DNA of 64,000 nucleotides from Sphingobacterium arenae (GTDB lineage: Bacteria; Bacteroidota; Bacteroidia; Sphingobacteriales; Sphingobacteriaceae): NCBI RefSeq assembly GCF_014692505.1, contig NZ_JACNYK010000001.1, positions 186,001 through 250,000 on the forward strand. The letters run 5' to 3'. The position numbers were made by a program, and so were the translations under genes. Shown here piece after piece: positions 8,379 through 17,748 of the stretch. How positions within the stretch are numbered: the stretch's first letter is position 1; every line of letters starts with the position of its first letter. The notes under the pieces were generated by a model. The model was not told the DNA's origin. It made no database searches and was given only the letters and a program-made list of their open reading frames with translations.

Positions 8379-11300
8379 TTACCTTACCCGAATAGGATCT
8401 TTGGGATCTTTTAATTCCTTGTAGGGATAAGTTTTCATTTCTTCTAGCAAAATATGGATTGTTTTCTCCAACTGGGGATCTCTTCCCTCCAACAAATCTT
8501 TTGGCATTTGTTCTACAAAAAGATCCGGTGCTACACCTTCATTTTCGATAATATAATTACTCTCCAAATCAAATATTCCAAAATTTGGCGAGGTAATACG
8601 TCCCCCATCCAATAATGGCGGATATCCGGAGATACCGACTAAAATACCCATGGTTGTTCTTCCAACAAGTTTTCCGAGTCCTTTAAAGCGGAACATATAC
8701 GGCATCATATCTCCCCCCGAACCCGCGTTTTCGTTAATAATCATTGCTTTTGGACCGTAAATTCCATTTCCTGGTGTAGTAAAGCTCTTTCCATCGCGAA
8801 TCCGCCAGCCCGATATCAGCTCTCTAGACAATAAGTCAATGACGTAATCAGCGACCCAACCACCACCATTGTTACGCTCGTCCAATAAAAGCGCTTTCTT
8901 ATCCATTTGGGAAAAATAATAGCGGTTAAAATACGTATATCCTTCAGGACCGGTATTGGGCATATAAACATAGGCAATTTGCCCTTTACTAAGTTCGTCT
9001 ACTTTTTTCCGATTAGATTCCACCCAATCCATTCTGCGTAAACTGGTTTCTCCTCCAAAAGAAACAGGTTTTACGACGACCTCCCGCGCGCCTTTCCATG
9101 ATGCCACGTTATTGATTTTCAAAGTAACTTGTTTGTCTACGGTATTTTCCAATAACTGGAAAATGTTGGTTGTCTTATTTAAAGCTACTCCATTTACGGC
9201 TACGATATATTCTCCTTCGTTAATATTTAGTCCCGGTTCGGCCAATGGTGCACGGAGAGATGGGTTCCAGTCTAAAGTCGTATATATTTTGTTGATTTTA
9301 TATCCATTTTCTACCACCTCAAAATCCGCCCCTAGTGTTCCCGTGTTCACGGAGGGGGTCGATGGTTCGTCACCCGGATAAATATAATTATGCCCAACGA
9401 CCATCTCACCCATCATTTCATTCAATAAGTACCCTAAATCTGATCGATGTCCTACATACGGTAAGAATTTTTCATATTTTGTCTTCATCGCGTTCCAGTC
9501 CACACCATGCATATTCTCCACATAGAAAAATTCTTTTTGCATTCTCCATACTTCATAGAAAATTTGTTTCCATTCCGCTTCGGGATCTACCAACTGTTTG
9601 ACATTCTTAATTTCTATTTTACCATCACCAGGAGCCGGCTTTTTCCCGGTGTCTACAATGAAAAAATCTCGATTGCCTCGGTATATCATTTTCTTTCCAT
9701 TCGCACTAATATCAAAACCCGAAGCATGTTCTACAAGCGTCTTGTCTTCTAACTTCTTTAAGTCATAGATACCGATCGTGTTTCCTCGCATATAGGTCAA
9801 TTTGTTTTCCGTTGATCCGTTTAACAAATAACGGCCGGATGGGAGAGGCAAAGCCACAATACGGCGGTTTATTTCATCCAAATCAACCGCTGTTTCGGAT
9901 TTATCAGACTTTTTATCCGGAGATTTTCCCTTGTTCTTATCGTTCAATCTCTCTTCTTCTTTTTTGCTGACCTCTTTTTTCCCGTCCACAACTTCTTCTT
10001 CGTCACTTTCGTTTTTAAATATGGACGGCGTATCTTTTGAAAGAATAAAAGCATAAACGTTATAGTTTACATTCCTTTCATAAGCCGTCATATGCAATCC
10101 GGAATTTGTTAACCCCGTATTGGTGCTTGCTGAAAAGAACAGATATTTGCCGTCACGACTAAAAGTCGGTTGATTGACTGCGCTCATACCGTCCGTAACT
10201 TGTGTCGAGTGCTTCGTTTTCAAGTTATACATAAAAAGTGTACGGACGCCATTTCCTAAACTTTTTATATACGCTATCCAATTGGAATCATAAGACCATG
10301 ACGGTTGGAAATGATTGGATACTCTGCCCGTTGTTGAGCTAAGACGATCGTTGTCTACCAACGTTACTTTCTTCGTTTCTATATCTACATAATAAAGGTT
10401 GAGATGGGCATCGTTATAGAAAAGCTTTTTGCTATCGGGAGACCAGGTCGGCTGGTAATAAAACGGTGTTTGCCCTAAAGAAATGTAAACTGGTTCATCT
10501 TTCGCCATTTGATCACGTAACACCAATTCATATTTTCCATTTTTATCCGAAATAAAGGAAATCCATTTACCATTAGGTGACCAAGCTGGAAAACGTTCGT
10601 GCGAGCCGGGCGCAAGGGAAATATTTCGGGCGTCACCTTTTTCTTTAGGTACAGTGAATATTTCGCCCCGATTCTCTAATAGCATTCGCTGTCCTGTTGG
10701 AGAAATAGTATAGGAACGAATATCCGCTCCCACAGCAATATAATGTTGTCGTTTATACATGGCATCAGCATGCACGTTGATCGCCAGATTATTTACTTTT
10801 TTAGTCGCAGTATGAAGGATATGTAAACGACCGGCGTACTCAAATGTCAATTCGTTTCCTTTTCCACTCAATGTACGCACATCATAGTCTTTATAGTTTG
10901 TCAGCTTTTCTAGGTCTTTCGTTTTCGTGTCATAACTGAAAATATTGACTATTTTGTCGCGATCGGAAAGAAAATAAACTTTATCCCCCAGCCAAACCGG
11001 CTTCACATCGTTACTTCTTTCTCCTGGAATGATTTCCACTTCTTTGGTTTGTGTATCAAATATCCAAATCGAAGACATACCACCACCACGATAGCGTTTG
11101 AATGCCACACGATCTCTTTCTGTTGGGTCTGTGTTTTTAATATATGCCCAATAACGCCCCTCAGGAGACGGGCTTCCTTGATAGGCTTCCGGCATCAACA
11201 AAGGGGAGGCTAGTTCTCCCTTTAACGATGTTTTATATAAACGGGAACCTAAAGAGTACGTGAATTCCCGTGTGCTTGTGAAATAAACTTCGTTATTGTT

Positions 11301-11678
11301 TAGCCAACCCCGAAGCATATCCGCAGTAGGATGAAAAGTCACACGCTTAGGAGTTCCACCGTATATAGAAACAATGTAAACATCCGTATTTCCATCGTAA
11401 TTACCTGTAAACGCGATCTGTTGTCCGTCCGGCGAAAACATGGGGTTTTGTTCTACTCCGGGGTTTACCGTTAAACGACGTGGATTCTCTCCGCTTTTGT
11501 CAGCTATCCACACATCTCCGGCATAGACAAAGGTGATGTGTTGGTCACTGATATCGGGATTTCGTAAAAGTAGAGTTTCCTCTTGCGCTTGCGCTTTTGA
11601 AAAAAGAAAAACAGAAAGAATGAGTATCTGTATAGTCCTTAATAAACTATTTTTCAAACGGATTGTTGGGTGATTCAT
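8379..11678 (-). CDS. tricorn-like S41 peptidase with beta-propellers and PDZ domain
   Basis: A 1099-residue secreted/periplasmic protease with a signal peptide (hydrophobic LLRTIQILILSVFLFSKAQAQ). Residues about 30-560 carry WD40/TolB-type propeller repeats (for example FSPDGQQIAF, WSPNGKWISF, WSPDSKKLFY, FSRDGKYLFF). A Lys/Glu/Asp-rich linker follows at about 570-610. Then come a C1 helical region, a PDZ-like segment (about 790-850) and an S41 core. In that core VGHNYIYPGD supplies the likely catalytic His and ENAGSGGD the nucleophile Ser (about residue 987). Upstream TTG at 11684 is in frame, but the ATG at 11678 fits a normal signal peptide. It probably degrades oligopeptides exported to the periplasm; substrate is inferred. 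Confidence 0.9.
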   Translation of the reverse strand: MNHPTIRLKNSLLRTIQILILSVFLFSKAQAQEETLLLRNPDISDQHITFVYAGDVWIADKSGENPRRLTVNPGVEQNPMFSPDGQQIAFTGNYDGNTDVYIVSIYGGTPKRVTFHPTADMLRGWLNNNEVYFTSTREFTYSLGSRLYKTSLKGELASPLLMPEAYQGSPSPEGRYWAYIKNTDPTERDRVAFKRYRGGGMSSIWIFDTQTKEVEIIPGERSNDVKPVWLGDKVYFLSDRDKIVNIFSYDTKTKDLEKLTNYKDYDVRTLSGKGNELTFEYAGRLHILHTATKKVNNLAINVHADAMYKRQHYIAVGADIRSYTISPTGQRMLLENRGEIFTVPKEKGDARNISLAPGSHERFPAWSPNGKWISFISDKNGKYELVLRDQMAKDEPVYISLGQTPFYYQPTWSPDSKKLFYNDAHLNLYYVDIETKKVTLVDNDRLSSTTGRVSNHFQPSWSYDSNWIAYIKSLGNGVRTLFMYNLKTKHSTQVTDGMSAVNQPTFSRDGKYLFFSASTNTGLTNSGLHMTAYERNVNYNVYAFILSKDTPSIFKNESDEEEVVDGKKEVSKKEEERLNDKNKGKSPDKKSDKSETAVDLDEINRRIVALPLPSGRYLLNGSTENKLTYMRGNTIGIYDLKKLEDKTLVEHASGFDISANGKKMIYRGNRDFFIVDTGKKPAPGDGKIEIKNVKQLVDPEAEWKQIFYEVWRMQKEFFYVENMHGVDWNAMKTKYEKFLPYVGHRSDLGYLLNEMMGEMVVGHNYIYPGDEPSTPSVNTGTLGADFEVVENGYKINKIYTTLDWNPSLRAPLAEPGLNINEGEYIVAVNGVALNKTTNIFQLLENTVDKQVTLKINNVASWKGAREVVVKPVSFGGETSLRRMDWVESNRKKVDELSKGQIAYVYMPNTGPEGYTYFNRYYFSQMDKKALLLDERNNGGGWVADYVIDLLSRELISGWRIRDGKSFTTPGNGIYGPKAMIINENAGSGGDMMPYMFRFKGLGKLVGRTTMGILVGISGYPPLLDGGRITSPNFGIFDLESNYIIENEGVAPDLFVEQMPKDLLEGRDPQLEKTIHILLEEMKTYPYKELKDPKDPIRVR

Positions 11679-11681
11679 ATT

Positions 11682-11689
11682 CAAAAATA
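11682..11689 (-). promoter_or_regulatory. -7 box abutting the tricorn start codon
   Basis: TATTTTTG on the minus strand ends 4 nt before the ATG at 11678, so the transcript would have almost no leader. No -33 element is evident. Confidence 0.3.
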
Positions 11690-11750
11690 ATGGAATTTAT
11701 TTTTTAAGCCGGATTCATATCAGAGATGTTGCAATTCTTCGTATTCTTTT

Positions 11751-11782
11751 TCCATAAAAACCTCATCACTTCGGATATTTGA
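11751..11782 (-). repeat. dispersed repeat, copy B
   Basis: Read on the minus strand, it starts TCAAATATCCGAAG and continues GTGATGAGG, T-run, ATGGA. It matches copy A at 37053-37082 apart from two substitutions and a 2-base length difference in the T-run. It lies in the gap between the tricorn gene and the zinc-ribbon gene. In one frame both copies encode SNIRS(D/E)EV(F/Y), so they may be remnants of a coding or mobile sequence. Confidence 0.55.
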
Positions 11783-11865
11783 CGGGGAGGATAGTAATAA
11801 GACATTTAAGCTCAAAGAGAGCCCATACACTCGCTGCAAATGTCGATTGCTTTATTAATTAATAA

Positions 11866-11903
11866 AAAAGAAAGCCCTACATTTGGATGTAGGGCTTTCT
11901 TTT
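11866..11903. terminator. terminator after the zinc-ribbon gene
   Basis: A 17-bp perfect stem (11866-11882 with 11887-11903) and TTGG tetraloop, A-rich on the left and T-rich on the right. It works on the minus strand for the operon ending at 11917. Confidence 0.85.
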
Positions 11904-11916
11904 ATCTAAAATAAGA

Positions 11917-12660
11917 CTAAGCATGTTCTTCGTCGAAAACGATACCTTCGTCTACAATAATTCTCCCGCAGTGTTCACAAATAATAATTTTTTTACGCTG
12001 ACGGATTTCAGATTGTAATTGCGGCGGAATTTTATTGTAACATCCGGAACAACTGTCTCGCTCGATAGAAACTACGGATAAGCCGTTTCTAAACGTTCCT
12101 CTGAGTTTATTGTAAACCTTTAACAGGCGGTCCTCGATATTTTTTTCAGCCTTTGCTGCTTTATCCAGTAATGCATCTTCTTCTTTTTGCGTTTCACCGG
12201 TAATGGTCTCTAGCTCTTGCTTCTTTACATCTAATTCACCTTTACTGTATTCTTGACTCTGCTGTGTGCTTTCGTAAAGTTCTGTTTTGTTTTTTATATC
12301 AAATTCCGCTTCCCGAATACGCTTTTCACATACTTGGATTTCTAGACCCTGAATTTCAATTTCTTTAGAAATGGCATCGTATTCGCGGTTATTCTTTACT
12401 TCATTCAGTTGCCCCTCATACTTTTTTATCGCTGCCTGCGCATCTTTGATCATGTTTCTGCGATTCACAATGGAATCTTCTAGATCATCCAGATCCGTTC
12501 TGATTTTCTCGATTCGAGTATTAAGACCCGCGATCTCATCTTCCAGATCTGCAACCTCAATGGGCAATTCTCCACGTACTTGGTGAATCTTATCTATTTT
12601 TGTATGGATGGACTGTAGCGTCCATAATGCTTTTAACTTTTGTTCTACGGATTGTTCCAT
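11917..12660 (-). CDS. coiled-coil protein with C-terminal C4 zinc ribbon
   Basis: A 247-residue cytosolic protein. Residues 1 to about 185 form a long coiled coil of heptads rich in Glu, Lys and Leu. The C-terminal zinc ribbon has the two pairs CSGCYNKIPPQ and CEHCGRIIV. This is the family known as C4-type zinc ribbon (zf-RING_7) proteins, usually next to nif3 in many phyla, as here. It probably binds nucleic acid or ribosomes; function not established. A TTG two codons upstream is in frame, but the ATG at 12660, 2 bp after the nif3 stop, is preferred. Last gene of a four-gene operon. Confidence 0.85.
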   Translation of the reverse strand: MEQSVEQKLKALWTLQSIHTKIDKIHQVRGELPIEVADLEDEIAGLNTRIEKIRTDLDDLEDSIVNRRNMIKDAQAAIKKYEGQLNEVKNNREYDAISKEIEIQGLEIQVCEKRIREAEFDIKNKTELYESTQQSQEYSKGELDVKKQELETITGETQKEEDALLDKAAKAEKNIEDRLLKVYNKLRGTFRNGLSVVSIERDSCSGCYNKIPPQLQSEIRQRKKIIICEHCGRIIVDEGIVFDEEHA

Positions 12661-12662
12661 TA

Positions 12663-13760
12663 TCAAACGTAATATTTAATAGGATTTGTCTCTATTCCTG
12701 TTAATCGGACAGCAAAGTTAACAAATTTTTTCTGAATAATTTCCAATAATAATTCCTGCGTAAATTGTTCACTTTCAAAATGTCCTATGTCTGCGATAAC
12801 AATGGCTCCTTCTGCATCAAAGAACTCGTGGTATTTATAGTCGGCCGAAACAAAGATATCTGCCCCAGAACGTTTTGCATCATCCAATAAGAACCCTCCC
12901 GCGCCTCCGCAAACGGCAACTCTCGAAATATCTTTTTTTCGCAATTTGGTATGCCGGATAACCTCTACATTCAATCGGTCTTTCAGGTATTTTAAGAATG
13001 CTTTTTCTTCCATCGGTTGGGGTAAATTACCGATAACCCCAGAACCGACGGTTTGCAACGTGTTTTCTAAAATAAAAATATCGTGCGCAACTTCTTCATA
13101 CGGATGTGCTGCATACATCGCTACCAACAGGGCTCGCTCTCTATGTGCTGGATAGATAACTTCTATTTTAGTCTCCTCGATACGTTCGTGCTCGTTAATT
13201 TTACCCATCGTGGGATTGGCGCCCTCTAAGGGCCGAAATGTTCCATATCCTAATGTATTATAGCTACATTCTTCATAATCGCCGATAGCGCCGGCTCCTG
13301 CTTCGAACAATGCCCCCCGAACGGATTCCACATGGGTGCGCGGCACAAAAACAGCCAATTTTCGGAGCAAACTTGGCTTCGGTCGTAAAATCGCAGGTGA
13401 TGTTAATGCTAACTTTTCGGCTATTTTTCCGCTTACCCCACCGAAGACGTTGTCTAGATTGGTATGAATGGCATAAAGCGCAATACCGTGACGTATAGCT
13501 TGAATGACTACCCGTTCCACATAATTCTTACCATTTAGTTTTTTCAGTCCTTTAAATACAATAGGGTGGTGAGCTATAATGATGTCACAACCATTTTGTA
13601 TAGCTTCATCAACGACTTCCTCGGTACAATCCAACGTAATCAATGCCTGATGTATTTCGTCCTCCGGATGGCCAACGATTAATCCTGAATTATCATACGA
13701 TTCTTGATAAGCTAGTGGAGCAATTTGTTCCAAATATTGAGTAAGTTCTTTAATTTTCAT
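12663..13760 (-). CDS. Nif3-like dinuclear metal-centre protein (long form)
   Basis: A 365-residue member of the NIF3/YbgI family, often annotated as type 2 GTP cyclohydrolase I-like. Metal ligands are visible in IIIAHHPIVFKGL and IHTNLDNVFGG near the N-terminus and in IGHFESEQ near the C-terminus. The extra middle domain (about 125-235, with YPAHRERALLVAMYAAHPYEEVAHDI) is the PII/CutA-like insertion of the long subfamily. Enzymatic activity is uncertain. Five bp follow the upstream membrane-protein gene; it is tightly coupled to the zinc-ribbon gene. Confidence 0.88.
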   Translation of the reverse strand: MKIKELTQYLEQIAPLAYQESYDNSGLIVGHPEDEIHQALITLDCTEEVVDEAIQNGCDIIIAHHPIVFKGLKKLNGKNYVERVVIQAIRHGIALYAIHTNLDNVFGGVSGKIAEKLALTSPAILRPKPSLLRKLAVFVPRTHVESVRGALFEAGAGAIGDYEECSYNTLGYGTFRPLEGANPTMGKINEHERIEETKIEVIYPAHRERALLVAMYAAHPYEEVAHDIFILENTLQTVGSGVIGNLPQPMEEKAFLKYLKDRLNVEVIRHTKLRKKDISRVAVCGGAGGFLLDDAKRSGADIFVSADYKYHEFFDAEGAIVIADIGHFESEQFTQELLLEIIQKKFVNFAVRLTGIETNPIKYYV

Positions 13761-13765
13761 CCTAT

Positions 13766-14257
13766 TTATATCTCGGTTTTCTCTTTTTTATCAGCTATAT
13801 AATCTTCCCCATAATGTTCTATGTGTATTCGCAACAACGTTTTATATTCATTTACTTTGACCCAATAGGTAATAAAATACACAAAATGTAATATGCCGAT
13901 AATCGTTAATACAAATAACGGCAATGGAATATTACTTAACAAAAATGTCCACGCGAATATAAGACCCCATTTTTGTGTTGGTTTCTCTTCCACTTCCACT
14001 TTTCGATCATAAAACTCGTTATTTAGAGAATCTGCGACGCGCTTTGCCACTTCAAAATTCCAGTAGATGTTAAATATAGGTACCGCTACAAACCACGCTT
14101 GGCTAGGTAGTATACATAAATTCTCCTTTTTTACGAGTTTTAGGGTGCGATAAAGAGTTAAGGCAAAAAAAATCCAGATTATAATTCGGATTATTCCCCC
14201 GATGAGCATATACAATGCCATGTCACCGGTTATATTATCAGGCAGTATATCTAACAT
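13766..14257 (-). CDS. hypothetical four-helix membrane protein
   Basis: A 163-residue protein with hydrophobic helices at about 15-37, 53-67, 98-115 and 118-135, and a charged cytosolic C-terminus ending in DKKEKTEI. The short motif PSQAWFVAVPIFNIYWNFEVAKRVADSLNNEF resembles Bacteroidota membrane proteins of unknown function. It lies in an operon between the RsmI-like methylase (12-bp gap) and nif3 (5-bp gap). No functional motif recognised. Confidence 0.7.
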   Translation of the reverse strand: MLDILPDNITGDMALYMLIGGIIRIIIWIFFALTLYRTLKLVKKENLCILPSQAWFVAVPIFNIYWNFEVAKRVADSLNNEFYDRKVEVEEKPTQKWGLIFAWTFLLSNIPLPLFVLTIIGILHFVYFITYWVKVNEYKTLLRIHIEHYGEDYIADKKEKTEI

Positions 14258-14269
14258 GATATAAACTCT

Positions 14270-14986
14270 TTAATTTTGAACATACATCAAAAATATCGTG
14301 GGCTTCTTATGGAGATCTATCTTTTGGTTTTTCCATTCGGAAACCGACAACGTCAACACCCATTCTTCGGAAGCAGTCAAATTACACGCTACACAAATTC
14401 TTGTTTTCGGTTTGCAATTTTTAATTAAATCGTCAAACAAACTGTTATTACGGAAGGGTGTTTCAATAAATAGCTGCGTTTGTTGCTCTTTTTGCGACTG
14501 AAACTCCAAATCCTTAATTTTCTTTGTCCGCTCACTTTTGTCTATAGGAAGATAACCATGAAAAGCAAATTTTTGTCCGTTAAATCCCGAAGCCATTAAT
14601 GCCAATAAAATAGAGCTAGGACCAACCAAAGGAACTACTTTTATTCCTCTTCTATGCGCTTCAGAAACAATGTCCGCACCGGGGTCTGCCACGCCGGGAC
14701 ATCCTGCTTCAGACATCAGTCCCAAATCCTTTCCTTCCATAATCGACTTAAAAATTCGATTATAATCTATTTTTTCACGCTTATGTTTGCCATAATCATG
14801 AATTTTCAAATCACTTTGCGGTATTTTCAATCCCGCTTGTTTTAGAAATCGTCGTGCGGTTTTTTCATTTTCGACAATATATTCGTCAATTTGATTGATA
14901 AGTTCCTGATGGAACAAAGTGTATGATTGTCCTTCCGCGTTTTCAGCCAGCGGAACCGGCATAAGGTATAAAATTCCTATCGACAT
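14270..14986 (-). CDS. SAM-dependent methyltransferase, RsmI/tetrapyrrole-methylase fold
   Basis: A 238-residue protein of the tetrapyrrole (corrin/porphyrin) methylase superfamily. Motifs typical of the RsmI branch are ILYLMPVPLAE at the N-terminus, the SEAGCPGVADPGADIV loop, VPLVGPSSILLALMASG and FHGYLP. The protein is shorter than true RsmI (16S rRNA C1402 2'-O-methyltransferase, about 280 residues), and its N-terminal strand lacks the usual GNL(G/A)D segment. It is therefore probably the Bacteroidota RsmI-like paralogue of unknown substrate. First gene of the four-gene operon. Confidence 0.8.
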   Translation of the reverse strand: MSIGILYLMPVPLAENAEGQSYTLFHQELINQIDEYIVENEKTARRFLKQAGLKIPQSDLKIHDYGKHKREKIDYNRIFKSIMEGKDLGLMSEAGCPGVADPGADIVSEAHRRGIKVVPLVGPSSILLALMASGFNGQKFAFHGYLPIDKSERTKKIKDLEFQSQKEQQTQLFIETPFRNNSLFDDLIKNCKPKTRICVACNLTASEEWVLTLSVSEWKNQKIDLHKKPTIFLMYVQN

Positions 14987-14990
14987 TATC

Positions 14991-14998
14991 CAAACCTA
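14991..14998 (-). promoter_or_regulatory. -7 box for the RsmI-like operon
   Basis: TAGGTTTG on the minus strand ends 5 nt before the ATG at 14986, which would put the transcription start on the start codon. No matching -33 TTTG was seen. Confidence 0.35.
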
Positions 14999-15261
14999 AA
15001 TAAAATGCTTTGCATTCACGAACCGTATTTTAAATAAATTCGTACATGCCTTAAAAATAAACAAAAATAGGAAATACAATAACATAAAAAATCCTTAAGA
15101 GGAATCACTATAGTGGTTCTCATCCTTAGAAAAAAGAAAAATGAAACCTAAATAAATTTGAAGTTTTAGAAGATAATTGATAATTTGCCCCAAGATTAAA
15201 AGATCTAGAACAAATAGATTCTGAGAAGTATTCGATACGCAGTAAAAAAAGCAATTAATAA

Positions 15262-15648
15262 ATGAATACGCAAATAACATCCGGCGTAAAAGTATCTGTA
15301 AGCGTCGTTTATCAACCCGAATATTCTAATCCGGCGAAGACGCACTTTATGTTCTCCTACCAAATCACCATAGAGAATTTAGGCGATGTTACCATACAGC
15401 TCATGAACAGACATTGGGATATTTTCGATTCCGTTGGTGACTTTAAACAAGTAGAAGGAGAAGGTGTAGTCGGCGAACAGCCCATACTGGCTTCAGGGGC
15501 TGTCTATCAGTACGTTTCAGGGTGTAATTTAAAAAGTGAGATGGGATACATGGAAGGTCACTACGAAATGACCAAGATCGTAGATGGTAGCGTATTCCAC
15601 GTAGAAATACCTCGATTCAATTTAATTGCTTCATTTAAGTTGAATTAG
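15262..15648 (+). CDS. apaG: ApaG family protein
   Basis: A 128-residue beta-sandwich (fibronectin III-like) protein; ApaG is historically linked to cobalt/magnesium resistance, with true function unsettled. The family core is present: YSNPAKTHFMFSYQITIENLGDVTIQLMNRHW, then the GVVGEQPILASGAVYQYVSGC strand pair and GHYEM. The length equals the usual 125 or so. It is monocistronic, flanked by a 275-bp AT-rich gap upstream and a 231-bp gap before the ABC-F gene. Confidence 0.92.
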   Translation: MNTQITSGVKVSVSVVYQPEYSNPAKTHFMFSYQITIENLGDVTIQLMNRHWDIFDSVGDFKQVEGEGVVGEQPILASGAVYQYVSGCNLKSEMGYMEGHYEMTKIVDGSVFHVEIPRFNLIASFKLN

Positions 15649-15716
15649 AAATCCAATCCTTTTGTAATTTATCTCCCCTTATCTTTTGTAATCACGCTTT
15701 TACAGCAATATTTACT

Positions 15717-15724
15717 TATTTTTG
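15717..15724 (+). promoter_or_regulatory. candidate -7 box upstream of the ABC-F gene
   Basis: TATTTTTG fits TAnnTTTG; it lies 156 nt upstream of the GTG start and 37 nt before a short open frame. The nearest TTTG upstream is 28 bp away, longer than the usual spacing. Confidence 0.35.
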
Positions 15725-15760
15725 CACTTGAATTTTTGTAATATTTAAGAATAGATTTTA

Positions 15761-15838
15761 ATGGCGTCCCAAAACAAACGTTATGCTGGTCATTCAATCT
15801 TTTCGGTCAGTATCATATCGGGGAATAAGATTTTCTGA
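15761..15838 (+). CDS. possible 25-codon leader peptide before the ABC-F gene
   Basis: ATG at 15761 opens a frame of 25 codons (beginning MASQNKRYAG) that ends at TGA 15836-15838, 41 nt before the ABC-F start. It sits between a candidate promoter and the gene, the position used by attenuator peptides of some ABC-F proteins. No ribosome-binding site is obvious and no competing hairpins were seen, so this may be a chance frame. Confidence 0.25.
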   Translation: MASQNKRYAGHSIFSVSIISGNKIF

Positions 15839-15879
15839 GTAAAAAAAAGTAAATATTTAATTTTCAACACCTTATATAA

Positions 15880-17745
15880 GTGAGTATTTTAGCAACAGAA
15901 CAAGTCAGTCATTCCTTTCATGACAAATGGTTATTTTCCGGTTTACATTTTGGTTTACAAAAAGGTGATAGGGTAGCCCTAGTGGGTGTTAACGGAACAG
16001 GCAAATCTACTTTACTTAAAATACTGGCCGAACAAATCCTTCCAACAGCAGGAAAGGTAGTCAAAGAAAGAGGTTTAAAGATAGGATTTTTATCGCAGGA
16101 ACCTACTTTTAAGCAAATGGAAACCATTAACGATTTTATATATAGTGCAGATAATGAACAGCAGCAACTTATAAAAAGCTATGAAAATTTATTGAATAGC
16201 GATAAAATAGATCAGAAACTACTCGCCGAACTTACAGATCAACTGTCAGCCATGGAGGCTTGGGAGTATGAACACAATATAAAAAGTATTTTAAATCGTC
16301 TACAGATTTCTGATTTTGATCAAACTATTGATAGTCTATCCGGCGGACAAAAGAAACGCTTATCGTTGGCTAAATTATTGATAGATGAACCCGACGTATA
16401 TATCTTGGACGAACCAACCAACCACTTGGATATAGAAACGATAGAATGGCTTGAAAAACTACTGACTACAGGAAATAAAACTGTTCTTCTAGTTACCCAT
16501 GATAGATATTTTCTAGATAATATTTGTACTGAAATAAGAGAATTAGATAGCGGAAATTTACATACTTACAAAGGAAATTATACATACTTTTTAGAAAAAA
16601 AAGCCGAGCGAGAGGCTATAGATTCGGTAGTCGTTGAAAAGTCAAGAAATCTTCTTAAACGCGAACTAGAATGGATGCGTCGTCAACCCCAAGCGAGAGG
16701 AACAAAATCAAAATCCCGAATTGAAGCTTTCTATGATTTGGAAGAGAAATCGAAAGGGGCACAGAAAAGGGATAACGTTCAACTGTCCGTAAAGGTAAGC
16801 AGACAAGGCTCTAAAATATTAGAACTAGATGGGGTTTCAAAGTCTTTCTCTAGAAAAAAAATAATTGACAACTTTTCTTATATATTTAAAAAGGGCGACC
16901 GAATAGGATTGGCAGGGAAAAACGGCAGTGGAAAATCCACCTTTTTAAATTTGATCACCCAAAATATTTTTCCAGATCAAGGTAAGATTAGCATAGGGGA
17001 AACCACAAAATTTGGATATTATAAACAAGAAGGATTGCTTTTTAAAGATGACGACCGTGTATTGGACATCGTAAAAAATGTGGCGGATTATATTGAAATG
17101 GCCAACGGTGATATCATTACAGCATCACAGCTATTGACACTTTTTTTATTTCCCCCAGAAAAGCAATACAATTTAGTAAGTCGATTGAGTGGGGGAGAAA
17201 AGAAACGTCTGCAATTAATGCGCGTGTTGATGGCTAATCCAAATTTTTTAATACTAGATGAGCCTTCTAATGACTTGGATATTGATACACTAAATGTCTT
17301 AGAAGAGTTTTTACAAAACTATACAGGTATACTGATTTTGGTTTCGCACGACCGCTACCTGATAGATAAATTATCTGACCAACTATTTATTTTTGAGGAT
17401 ACAGGTAATTTAAAAATATACAATGGAAATTATGCAGATTATAAATTAGAAGAAGAACAGACATCACGCACGGAAAAAGAAAGGGAAAGAAGCAAACAAA
17501 TAGAAAAATCTTATCCGACAGTCCAAACAGAAAAGAAAAAGCTATCGTATAAAGAACAGTTAGAATATGAATCTTTAGAAAATGAGATAACGGAAATAGA
17601 GAATACAATCATAAAAAAAACAGAAACACTAAACATCATATCCGATCATCAGGAGATAACAGCAATAGCTTTGGATATAGAAAAATTACAAATAAAACTT
17701 GATACTAAATCAGAGCGTTGGTTAGAATTGTCTGAATTTATGTAA
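15880..17745 (+). CDS. ABC-F family ATPase (Uup-like)
   Basis: A 621-residue soluble protein with two ABC domains and no membrane segments, the layout of ribosome-associated ABC-F factors. Domain 1 has Walker A GVNGTGKST (about 37-45), signature LSGGQKKR and Walker B YILDEPTNHLD. Domain 2 has GKNGSGKST, LSGGEKKR and FLILDEPSNDLD. The inter-domain linker has RRQPQARGTKSKSRIEAF, close to the Uup/Bacteroidota type, and a C-terminal coiled coil lies at about 555-615. It starts at GTG 15880. Likely role: translation quality control or mobile-element excision control; antibiotic resistance cannot be claimed. Ends 3 bp before the parS-like repeat. Confidence 0.9.
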   Translation: MSILATEQVSHSFHDKWLFSGLHFGLQKGDRVALVGVNGTGKSTLLKILAEQILPTAGKVVKERGLKIGFLSQEPTFKQMETINDFIYSADNEQQQLIKSYENLLNSDKIDQKLLAELTDQLSAMEAWEYEHNIKSILNRLQISDFDQTIDSLSGGQKKRLSLAKLLIDEPDVYILDEPTNHLDIETIEWLEKLLTTGNKTVLLVTHDRYFLDNICTEIRELDSGNLHTYKGNYTYFLEKKAEREAIDSVVVEKSRNLLKRELEWMRRQPQARGTKSKSRIEAFYDLEEKSKGAQKRDNVQLSVKVSRQGSKILELDGVSKSFSRKKIIDNFSYIFKKGDRIGLAGKNGSGKSTFLNLITQNIFPDQGKISIGETTKFGYYKQEGLLFKDDDRVLDIVKNVADYIEMANGDIITASQLLTLFLFPPEKQYNLVSRLSGGEKKRLQLMRVLMANPNFLILDEPSNDLDIDTLNVLEEFLQNYTGILILVSHDRYLIDKLSDQLFIFEDTGNLKIYNGNYADYKLEEEQTSRTEKERERSKQIEKSYPTVQTEKKKLSYKEQLEYESLENEITEIENTIIKKTETLNIISDHQEITAIALDIEKLQIKLDTKSERWLELSEFM

Positions 17746-17748
17746 TCA

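Noticed and set aside
15095..15280. A 61-codon minus-strand frame before apaG
   Set aside because: Phe/Leu/Ile-rich translation of an AT-rich spacer, overlapping the apaG start, no ribosome-binding site.
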